The translations under genes were made by a program, and so were the position numbers. Of a DNA stretch of 64,000 nt, positions 36,301-46,262 are shown in pieces; the stretch's first letter is position 1, and each line of letters starts with the position of its first letter. Source of the DNA: Amyelois transitella. Lineage: Eukaryota; Arthropoda; Insecta; Lepidoptera; Pyralidae. The stretch is taken from NCBI RefSeq assembly GCF_032362555.1, contig NC_083507.1, positions 1,429,001 to 1,493,000 on the forward strand. The letters run 5' to 3'. The notes under the pieces are model-generated. The model searched no databases. It saw nothing but the letters and a program-made list of their open reading frames with translations, and had not been told where the DNA came from.

Positions 36301-39300
36301 GGCCTGCCCCCCGCCCTCGTGCTACACTACTGGGAGGAGATGCTGCATGCCGTGCATTACATACACGAGCATGGTGAGTATTAAAGCGAGCGTAAGAAGT
36401 ATGCAGACATCGTGGCAAGTGGCAAGATGTAGTCTCTGCCCACCTCTTCGGGAAAAAGGCGTGATGTTAGGCATGCATTTATGTAGGTAAGTATGTATTA
36501 AACTGATGTGTCAAATATGAGCATCCGGCAAAATCTGACATGACGAATATTTTAAAACTGTAGTGGAAGGTCAAATAAATGGGAAGAAGACCAAGAATAA
36601 AATTTTTTTATCAAATAAGCAAAAAGTTTTTTATTTGTTGGTATTTTGTTACACTTAAACAAAATACCAACAAATAAAAAAAATTTACAGAGAACTGAGA
36701 TGAATGGAGGACGCTCCACTTAACTCCACCGACATACGTTAGCTTTTAAATTTAAGAAGAAGCCAAAGGGGGTTAGTTTTAGTTGAAACGTTTTTGTTTT
36801 AAATACATTCGAGCTAGCTCTAATGCAAATAAAATCTAACCTACAGTTAGGTAAAATATTGATACGCTCGCTTGCTACGCTCGCTTGCTCGTATTATGGT
36901 CGCAAGCGCACGGTACGTTACGCTCCGGATATAGCTGTGCCACCTCGCCGTGATAGTGTTTAGGAGGCGAACACTAGTCGTTACACTCGTCCGCTACGCT
37001 CGCTCTAACGCTCGCTCGAGTTTTTAAGAGAGTCCATTCGTATAATGCCTGGCACGATAATAAGACTAAATTCTACTCTGTGGACGTTGCGCAGAAGACT
37101 TTTTTTATATGAAAAATTGTATACTTTTCCGGGGTTGTTAGTGTGACGTAATTTTCTAACGACTCTTTTTTTGTGAGTATTGAAAATGATAACCAAATTT
37201 GAGAAAGAAAACATTTTAAAAATTTTAGTTCTTCAAAATGAATTTACAGTTACAACCATAGAGTAATGCATACATTAAAGAGATAATGTGGGTATTTATA
37301 GTACGTAATTTGAAAAATATTTCACAAACTACCCTCACAACGTTTATTTATTATCACTCGCTTTTTCGGGGGGTCATTGGATGTGTAATTATTTACATCA
37401 AATTGCAAAAATGCAGCAGCAGCCATGGGAGATAAGAAAAGCTTTTTTAATCCGAAGTCTTTTACCAAGTTTACCACGTAAGTAAAAATTTCTACATATT
37501 TGGAAAATCAATTTTTTTCTTGTTTCTTAAACCACATTAATATTCAGATATACATACATATATTATGTAACACTGTTTGTTTGAAGGAATGTGTGGACGT
37601 GTAAATATGACTCTTGCGCAAAATCAACTGGATGGTTTTTGATGAAATTTAGTATACGGGTAGAATATAACGTGGAACATATAGGATACTTTTAATACCG
37701 AAATTTCCACGGGAGCGAGCCCCAGGGCGCAACTAGTTCGAACTAACCATAAACTGCTTCTTTCCAGCCCTCTCTCCTGTCCCCGAAGAAGATTCCCCTT
37801 CCCAAATATCAACCAGACCTTACAGTCCTTTACCAGATTTGATCATAGAGAAGGCTGTACCCGTCAACAAGCACGATGAGACAGAAGAGTTTTACGTGGA
37901 GTTGGAGAGGAAAATGAAGAAGTTATACAGAAAACTGTTTCTAAATGATGATGCGAGTTCACTGGACGAGGTTGAAGAATTGACGCGGTATTATGCGTTC
38001 GATACTGATGATGATGATCAAGACGTTATAATGGATGATAATTTTGTTAAAGCAGTCCAAGATTCTAAACATGTTTTTGAAGAGGATGTGGATGAGCGTG
38101 GTAATGTAATTTTGGGAGAATCCGTTGCTAATAATGAATCAAATAAAATGGTCCATGTAACAGCCTCAGTAGATCATACTTCCGAAGTTCGTCAACATAC
38201 GGCTCGAGTATATCAGGATTCTGCCAAAGTGGGGCAAGATTCAGTCGATGTTCATGAAGATTCTAATATTGATAATGATTCTTCATCTCAAGGAGGTAAT
38301 GGCGTTGAAATTATAACTTGCGAGGCTCAGGTTCATCGCGAAGACTCAGATATAGACGATTATGAAGAAGATATTAGTTTTATCCAACATGAGAAAGAAA
38401 TTGCTCTTATGGATGAGGCAGAAGAAGATGATGATTTACAAAGTGAGGACTGGCAACCGCCCAGCAGTAGAAAGATAACTAAAAGGGGTGAATTTATTAA
38501 TATCGAAATATCGGCTTTTGAGAAAGATGACTCGAATGAGAATGGAGAAAACAGAGGTAAATTACGTGTTTTCATTAAGAATACTTTCACAAGGAAATCT
38601 TTTAACAATGACGTTATAAGACTTATATATTTAATTTTTTTAATATTGCTTGCTTTTAAATGTAACCTTCAAAACATGGCCTTCCAGCTTCTTAGACAAG
38701 ATAAAACTACGAATTCCAATATTGCTCATATGTTTTTTTATTTCAGCTTCCATCCCACAAGTCATTGACCTGGACTCTTCAACAGGAGCCTCTGACAACA
38801 CTCTAGAAATAATGAGACATTACAACATCCGCCGTCACTCCATGGGCTCCATCCGCTTGTCTGATCCCAACCAAAGCGTGTTCAGTCCTTTCAATGTTAC
38901 TGTTCAGCGCAGCAGATCTTTAGATCCCGAGTTTGAAGTTTATCATGACACTGTTGCGTCTGATGATAAAATCGATGATGAATTGAAATCTGATGAACAC
39001 AGCATTGACATTATTGATTTAGATTCAAGTGTTTCAATTGAATCTGAAAAGGTTGTTTGTGGTATAGCGGCTTCCACACCCATAACCACACATCACAGTG
39101 TAGCCCCAGCTTCTACTCCAATTGCTACATCGAGACATCATAGAGATGTCTCTGTTTCCATTCCGATCACTACACATCAGAGAGAAATCAGTGTTTTCAC
39201 TGGAGTGAGTACACATCTTGGAGACATAAATGTTTCTACTCCAATGAGTACACAATACAAAGATATAGCTGTTTCCACTCCGATCACTACACATTACAGA

Positions 39301-42300
39301 GATATAGCTGTTTCCACTCCAGTGACTACACATCACAGAGATATAGCTGTTTCCACTCCGATCACTACACATCACAGAGATATAGCTGTTTCCACTCCGA
39401 TCACTACACATCACAGAGATATAGCTGTTTCCACTCCGATCACTACATATCACAGGGATATAGCTGTCTCCACTCCGATCACTACACATCACAGGGATAT
39501 AGTTGTCTCCACTCCGATCACTACACAGCACAGAGATATAGCTGTTTCCACTCCGATTACTACACATCACAGAGATATAGCTGTTTCCACTCCGATCACT
39601 ACACATCACAGATATATAGCTGTTTCCACTCCGATAACTACACATCACAGACATATAGCTGTTTCCACTCCGATCACTACACATCACAGAGATGTAGCTG
39701 TTTCCACTACGATCACTACACATCACAGGAATACAGACGTTTCTCCTTCTTCATCAACTACAGAACATAATGATAAGACTAACGATTTAACAAGCGAAGA
39801 AGCTGATGATTTAAATACAGCTAGATTATCAGAGAGTTTAGATTATACGAGCGATGATCAAGAGTTTGAAGTGATTTCTTCAAGATTACCTTCAAGGCAA
39901 GGATTGAGAAGGAAAGCCAGTACGGAAGGATTAGGTGGTGCGTCGAAAAGAATGAGAATGAATTTGATACAACCGACGGATGAAATACTCTGGAACGATT
40001 TAAAGAACAATTTTTTTGTTGGTGTGCCAACTGTTTACAAATTGTGCTCTTGCACAGATCATATTTGTAATTAAATATATATTTTTTATATTGTTTTGTT
40101 TCGATCATGCGTTGATGTCAAATGTTATTTGAAAGGATTTGTGTTATGTTGTTTTATTATCGTATTTAATTTTAAAACATTGCCCCTTGTTTCATTCTAT
40201 ATCTATTTTGTGATTATTTTAATTTTAACCAATTTTTTTTTTGGTGCATTTATATTGTTTACAATTTTGAGCAGAGTTATTTTCGTTTTATGTTTATGTA
40301 CTTTTATGTATATGCTTTTTTTTGTTATGTCAATTTAATTGTTGAAAACGATTATTTGTTTTTCTGTCACATTAAATTCTATTTCTTTTAAGTCCAGCAA
40401 ATTTTTATTTTTTAATAACTTTTTTATGTAAGATTTTAGTGCATCCATCAAATGGTTCCGAATTTGCATACATAAAATCACGTCTATATCCCTTGCGGGG
40501 CAGACAAAGCCAACATTCTTTGAAAGACTGAACTTGTAAGTATGTAAGTGAATCCGTCCTTACATAATGTAATGTAAAGAGATCTGGCTTAGCTTTTAAA
40601 GTAATCTTCTGCCTGATTCATTCCTAAGGAATTTTTTTGAAGCGTTTCTTGTTCTTTTGTACTTTAGTCGTCTCCTAGGATAAGGAGAGTCTTATGTCTA
40701 ACACTGGATATTCCGCGCTGAGCTGACGACGATTAAAAGCTCATATTTATTTATAACTCACAACAATCCAGATAACCTGATGTAATATTAAAATGGTAAA
40801 ATTAATTTAAAACTGTAAAAAAGCGATTAAACCGATATCTAGTTCCATTTAAAAAAAAATGAGCCATGATGTTCTCATGGATGTCGTAAAAGGCGACTAA
40901 GGGATAGGCTTATACACTTGGTATTCTTCTCTTAGGCAATGGGCTACCAACCTGTCACTATTTGAATCTCAATTCTATCATCAAGCCATACAGGTGAACG
41001 TGGCCTATCAGTCTTTTCAAGACTGTTGGCTCTGTCTACCTGTTCTGGATATAGACGTGATTATATGTATCAACATACACACATATAATCACGTCTATAT
41101 CCCTTGCGGAGCTAACCATGAAAGTACAGTACGTGAACTTAATTTCCATTATTCTTTGTCTACAGGCGTGATCCACGCGGATTTGAAGCCGGCTAACTTC
41201 CTGCTGGTGTGCGGCCGCCTCAAGCTGATCGACTTCGGCATCGCGTCGGCGATCAGCAGCGACGCCACCAGCGTCGTCAGGTCTCAGGTGAGCTGAGGAG
41301 TTGTTTGTCAAGGTCATACATTTATTAACATACAACATGCTACACAGCCAGCGCTGATCTTTCGGGGGGTGTCCGTGTTGACATTACTGACACTCGTACA
41401 AAGAAAATATTTACAGAAATAAAAAAACTAATACTTAATAAATAATTAAACCTGCAGGCGAGTGCAGTACAATCCCATACACACATAATCCCAAGGTATT
41501 GAAAAGAGGAGGTTCTAGGTGCTCGTCTCCTGGAATGAGATTCATTGTTTGTCTACTGTAAGACTTCATGTTTGTTTCGACGTCTTAAATATGTTTCCCA
41601 TGTTTGTCGTAAAACGCGACTAAGGGAATTTATACTTTTTATACTAATATTATAAAGCTGAAGAGTTTGTTTGTTTGAACGCGCTAATCTCAGGAACTAC
41701 TGGTTCGAATTGAAAAATTATTTTTGCGTTAAATAGGCCATTATTCGAGGAAGGTTTTAGGTGATTTAACATCACGCTGCAACTACAAGGTGCCAAGAAA
41801 TAATGGAAAATGTGAAAAAAAAAACGTGGAAAATTATTCATACTTGAGGGCTTCAATGATGCCCAAAATAACTATTCCACGCGGACGAAGTCGCGGGCAC
41901 TGCTAGTGGGTTATAAATTTGCTATTCTTCTTGTAGTCGATCGATAAGCAACCTTGGACTTACTATAATTTTTAGGCGATGGATAAGCAACCTTGGACTT
42001 ACTATAATTTTTGTTTTAGGCTACCGGCACATACTCTTACATCAGCCCCGAGGCGCTGATGGGCGGCGCCGGCGGCTACGGGGTCAGCGCTGGCGACGGA
42101 AATGCTCCCATTAAGGTAATTACATCATCAACTCACTGTTCATCATCATCAGTCCACTGCTCGTCTTTTGCCTTTCCAGAATTCTACATCTATTCTAGCA
42201 CTGAAAGTGATTTGTATTGAAAACAAGTGGTTCTAATTTTACTACATACATTCATATGGTCACGTCTATAACCCTTGCGGGGTAGACAGAGCCAACAGTC

Positions 42301-44160
42301 TTGAAAAGATTGAATGGCCACGTTCAGCTATTTTGAAGGAGAAAAGAGGAGAGAAATAATCAGTTATAAATCACTATTTATTATTCAACATAAAATTAAG
42401 AACATCTAACAATAAAAAATATTTTTGACATCACACTAATAAACAAAATCATGGCAACCGTTGCTATGGCGCATAGCAAGAAGATTGCCTACAGTGTGTG
42501 TTACTGTTAGATGAGACACTCCAACCGCAGTATACTTCCAGATCTCGTTCCGATCGGACGTGTGGTCGTTGGGCTGCATACTGTACAGCATGGTGTACGG
42601 GCGGACGCCCTTCGGCCACATCCCCAATCTGGCTAAGCTGGCCGCCATCTTGGATCCCCACCACCGCATAGAATACCCGCCCGTCGAGCGTGAGTATCCC
42701 CACTTTTTGGCGTTCGCATATTTGTTTATTTATTTACTAAATAGCTGTGCTTGTGACTTCGTCCGCGTGAAATAGTGTTTTTGGGCATCATTGAAGCCCT
42801 CAAGGATGAGTAATTTTCTCCGTTTTTTTTTAATTTTCCATTATTTCTTCGCTCCTTAAAGTTGCAGCGTGATGTTATATAGCCTTAAGCCTTCCTCGAT
42901 AAATGGTCTATTCAACACAAAAATAATTTGTCGAACCAGTGGTTCCTGAGATTAGCGCGTTCAAACAAACAAACAAACTCTTGAGCTTTATATTATTAGT
43001 ATAGATTTATGTACACAGAAAACATCGAAACTGATAATAAATACAAGATACAAAATTACAAAGGTTCTGCTTATTTCAAAAGAAATCTCTTCCAGCAGAC
43101 CCGAAATAGGAGACATTATGGAAAGGGTGACAGGCGTGAACTCCACTCACACGACTAATTTATATTTTATTTAACTACTAGGTATAATGCTACCCGCATT
43201 AAGTCCGCCAATTGTGTTTACTTATACTTTAATTTTTACAAATGAAAGATTAAATTAATAAATTTTTAACAGAACACAGGAACAAAGTGTTGAATTCGCT
43301 TCTTGTACATTTAATTTGAGCTATCTCATTGGCAAACATATTTTTATGATAAAACTGAAAATATTTCTCAAATAATGTAAATTATTTTATGTAGTGCACT
43401 CGCCTGCTGGTTCAATTATGTCTGTTTTTTTTTATTTATTAAGTATTAGTTTTTACATTTCTGTAAATATTTTCTTTGTACGAGTGTCAGTAATGTCAAC
43501 ACGGACACCCCCCGAAAGATCAGCGCCGGCTGTGTAGCATGTTGTTGCCAACATTATGCTGAAGGGATACTGTTTTGGGAACACCATGCTATGCACTTTT
43601 ATTCATGTTTCTTTTTTTGTAATGAAATTGAATAAATTACTTTTATAGTTCCATCCATTGCCGTGTGGTTCCCGGCACGAATAGAAAAAAGAATAGGACC
43701 ACTCCATCTCTTTCCCATGGATGTCGTAAAAGGCGACTGAGGGGTAGGCTTATAAACTTGGGATTCTTCTTTTAGGCGATGGGCTTGCAACCTGTCACTA
43801 TTTGAATCTCAATTCCATCTTAAAGCCAAACAGCTGAACGTGGCCTATCAGTCTTCACAAGACTGTTGGCTCTGTCTACCCCGCAAGGGATATAGACGTG
43901 ATTATATGTATATGTATGTATGTATGTTGCATCCACCATATCATGATATATCCGTCATAACAGACCTCCCTCCGACCCTGGTCGCGGCGCTGAAGTGGTG
44001 CCTGACATACAATGCGCGCGCGCGGCCCTCCGTGCGCGAGCTGCTGTCCACCCCGTACCTGCAGCCGGCGCGCGCGCCGCTCCCGCCGGCGCTGCTCGAC
44101 AAGCTGCAGCCGCTCGTCTCCGACCAGGAGTTCCGGTTACTGCAACGGGCGCAGGTCTAG
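33347..44160 (+). CDS. ald: Mps1/TTK dual-specificity spindle-checkpoint kinase
   Basis: Kinetochore kinase that starts the spindle assembly checkpoint by phosphorylating KNL1/Spc105-type targets. Seven exons: 33347-34264, 35677-35822, 36213-36373, 41166-41287, 42020-42115, 42542-42689, 43964-44160. The sum is 1788 nt, 595 aa. The N-terminal 290 residues are Ser/Lys/Pro-rich and disordered-looking; I see no TPR array. Kinase domain: glycine loop [11 protein letters not shown] at about 297-306, ATP-binding Lys319 (EYAVKCV), catalytic HADLKPAN with Asp414, Asp431 of DFG, activation segment [32 protein letters not shown] and [10 protein letters not shown] near the end. [11 protein letters not shown] closely parallels [11 protein letters not shown] of vertebrate TTK. 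Start chosen at [13 protein letters not shown]. Intron 3 (4.8 kb) contains a separate gene. The symbol follows the Drosophila orthologue. Confidence 0.94.
35188..35438 (+). repeat. Full-length 262-bp retroposon, plus sense
   Basis: Starts GCCGTGTGGTTCCCGGCACC and ends in TATGTATGTACATATATATG. It lies in TTK intron 1. Confidence 0.65.
36380..36495 (+). repeat. RTE-tail fragment, plus sense
   Basis: Begins within 10 bases of the TTK exon 3 donor and carries GTCTCTGCCCACCTCTTCGG, ending GTAGGTAAGTATGTATT. Confidence 0.5.
36627..36681. repeat. 24-bp perfect hairpin in TTK intron 3
   Basis: Arms 36627-36650 (ends TTGGTATTTTGTT) and 36658-36681 (starts AACAAAATACCAA) are reverse complements with a 7-base loop, ACACTTA. 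Confidence 0.8.
37411..40074 (+). CDS. Unknown acidic repeat protein nested in TTK intron 3
   Basis: Three exons, 37411-37477, 37768-38556 and 38747-40074, join in phase to 727 aa. The first exon ([15 protein letters not shown]) is the weakest part; it was chosen because its phase fits the next acceptor. Exon 2 reads [20 protein letters not shown], then a charged helix [17 protein letters not shown], then long Asp/Glu-rich low-complexity sequence. Exon 3 has two VIDLDSS/IIDLDSS motifs that look like SUMO-interacting motifs, a Ser/Arg patch ([12 protein letters not shown]), a 13-residue repeat tract (39073-39726), a basic [10 protein letters not shown] and GGASKRMRM stretch, and ends CSCTDHICN. 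No catalytic domain or homologue was recognised. It runs in the same direction as TTK. Exon 2 is also in phase with TTK exon 3 (36373), so an alternative TTK transcript ending here cannot be excluded. Confidence 0.6.
39073..39738 (+). repeat. 39-bp coding minisatellite (13-residue repeat)
   Basis: About 17 units of [13 protein letters not shown]. The central ones are nearly identical; the outer ones are diverged ([39 protein letters not shown]). The unit length is a multiple of three, so the frame is kept however many copies are gained or lost. The minus strand is also open across the array (39034-39726). Confidence 0.9.
40862..41130 (+). repeat. 262-bp retroposon plus an opposed fragment before TTK exon 4
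   Basis: A plus-sense copy at 40862-41068 (TTCTCATGGATGTCGTAAAAGG to GATTATATGTATC) meets a minus-sense head fragment at 41080-41115. Together they end about 50 bases before the exon 4 acceptor. Confidence 0.55.
41642..41908 (+). mobile_element. lep1-like Helitron-family copy
   Basis: Runs from ATACTAATATTATAAAGCTG to CGGACGAAGTCGCGGGCACT with CTAGT right after it. It sits between the arms of the inverted repeat in TTK. Confidence 0.6.
42242..42340 (-). repeat. Truncated 262-bp retroposon
   Basis: Head portion only, ATTCATATGGTCACGTC to CACGTTCAGCTATTTT. Confidence 0.5.
42741..43007 (-). mobile_element. lep1-like Helitron-family copy, opposite orientation
   Basis: Plus-strand text starts AAATAGCTGTGCTTGTGACT and ends TTATATTATTAGTATAGAT, i.e. 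reversed relative to the copy at 41642-41908. The two form a second inverted pair in the TTK introns. Confidence 0.6.
43665..43926 (+). repeat. Full-length 262-bp retroposon before the last TTK exon
   Basis: From GCCGTGTGGTTCCCGGCACG to TATGTATGTATGT, ending about 37 bases before the final acceptor at 43963. Confidence 0.65.
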
Positions 44161-46262
44161 CGAACCATAGGTATCGAGTGCTTTGAAGAAACGCCACCTT
44201 ACATCAGCTGTTTGAGAGTCGAATTTTTAAATTGTAGTTCATAGTTTTTATAAGAGTGTCACAGCTTGGGATCCAACCATCCAGGATTATAACTAAGGGA
44301 AAGGCGAATAAACTTGGGATTCTTTTTGTAGGCGATGGGCTAGCAGGCTGTCACTATTTGAATCTCAATTCCATCTTAAGCCGAACAACTGAACGTGGCC
44401 TTCCAGTCTCTTCAAGACCGTTGGCTCTGTCTACCCCGCAAGGGATATATACGTGATTTTATGTATGGTAAACTGCTTCTGTTGCACGCAAGCGACTCGC
44501 GACGCGTCTGCTACGAGTACACTTGATTGTCAGTCTTGAAACTACGCGTATAAAGTCGCTGTTATAATGCAGATCATCTGCGGACCTTGGTGTTTGTTGG
44601 AGCAACCTTTTAACTTTGCATATGTTACAGTTAAAACTAGTTTTTAGTTAGAACGCGTTTTCCCTAGTTAGAACTAGTTTTTACTAAATGGCTTTGTTAA
44701 AACTAGAATTAACTAATGGCCGTGTGTAACATACTTTTATACATACATACATACATAAAATCACGCCTCTTTCCCGGAGGGGTAGGCAGAGACTACCTCT
44801 TTCCACTTGCCACGATCTCTACATATTTCCTTTGCTTCATCCACATTCATAACTCTCTTCATGCAAGCTCGGCGGTTTCGGGTACTTTTGACCTGACCCT
44901 ACATGGATACATACTACATACATACTTTTATATTTTTAATTATCTTGGTTGGTGGCGTCTCGTTGTTGCTACGACTCTTCAGTTGTGACCACAACAAAGC
45001 CATACATCAAAACAATATGTCAATTACATATTCTAAGTTTGTAATTATATCAGCACGATGTGTGTTGGGCATATCCCATAATTATTGTACATAACATGAA
45101 TTTTAATTGTATAGAATTAAGAAATTTTATTTAATTTTGCAATATTGGTGTACGATAGGGCTTTTTATTTTCATGGCTTTCACCTTGATTTAGGTGAAGA
45201 TTTCTTTGTTGTGCCAAAGTTTGACAGTCTGTAAATATAAGTAAATTAGATTTGAAAGTAAATTAGATAGGGAATTAAATTAAAAATATATTTTAAAAAA
45301 ATAAGTTCACTGAAAGACAACTGTGGTGTGAATGTCCGTAAAAAGAAAGTATAAAGATGTTTCATCTTTAGCTAGGTTTATAATAGAAATACTGTTCAGT
45401 AGTTTTGACTGAATCTATGTTGAAAATATTGTGACATGATTAAATTATGACTGTTTAGTTATTCAATCCAAATCCGTACTTATATTATTAATGCTAAAGT
45501 CTGTCTGTTACGCTTCAAATCTTTACCGATGGACCGATTTTGTATGGATGTATGCCCATTATCTACTCAAACATTAGGATATTTGAAACACTCTCATTGT
45601 AAGCAAAATTTTTTTATATAAAATGTATTTTATGATTGGTGTAAATGTATAATTTATTGCAATAATTATAAATATTATGGAATAACGAATTATGTTTTTT
45701 ATTATTGAAAAACAAACAAGATTTTAGTGATAAATATTTTATTGCAGATTATATTAAAAGTGGATACAAAAATAAATAAAAGGCACACTAAATCAAACGC
45801 GTAAAATATAACTTATCCTTATAATAAATACTGAATTTTATTCAACAGATATGCAATTTTTTGTAATATCGAATATATGTAATGTGTTAAAGCAACAAGT
45901 TCAGTGAATGACGCGGCATCATATTATAACGGCTTTCGAAGGACTAAGGACACCTTTTCATTTTAATTTTCAATATCATATGTTGGTATTCAAAATCTGT
46001 AACAAACTGACTCAGGCCCACAGGCACTAGCCAGAAACGAGAGAGAGAGATAACGAGAAGAGTTACCTCAATTAGACTAAAGGTTGCCTGGATTCAATAT
46101 ACTCCTATATTTATATAGCAAGAGATCTCAATAGTGCGAAGTGTCGTTAAGAAACCCTCGGGCTCTGTGAAAGTCTAAAAAGTAGATTAGATTAAATTCT
46201 GAGCATTTACATTGGCATGCCTTCATTTATACCCCAAGTCCTTCGTTACAAGCCTTCATGTA
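44161..46262. other. TTK downstream region
   Basis: Contains a plus-sense 262-bp retroposon (44290-44465), an RTE-tail copy (44740-44900, minus), short TAGTTAGAACT-type direct repeats near 44630-44700, and otherwise AT-rich sequence. No coding region is supported. The TTK 3' UTR must start here; the nearest AATAAA (44306) lies inside a retroposon, so I did not assign a transcript end. Confidence 0.4.

Larger units (their letters stand above)
41341..43550. repeat. Inverted repeat pair flanking TTK exon 5-6 region
   Basis: 41332-41472 (ACATGCTACACAGCC through GATCTTTCGGGGGGTGTCCG to TGCAGGCGAGTGCAGTAC) and 43393-43550 (its reverse complement with small differences) lie 1.9 kb apart in opposite orientation, with TTK exons 42020-42115 and 42542-42689 between them. 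The block looks like a LINE 3' end present twice. Confidence 0.7.

Noticed and set aside
37425-37477. Alternative start [17 protein letters not shown] for the nested gene
   Set aside because: Its phase at the donor leads to an early stop in exon 2; the ATG at 37411 is in phase.
39034-39726. 230-codon minus-strand frame with a 13-residue repeat
   Set aside because: It is the complement of the plus-strand repeat tract; openness follows from the 39-bp period, so it is not called as a gene.
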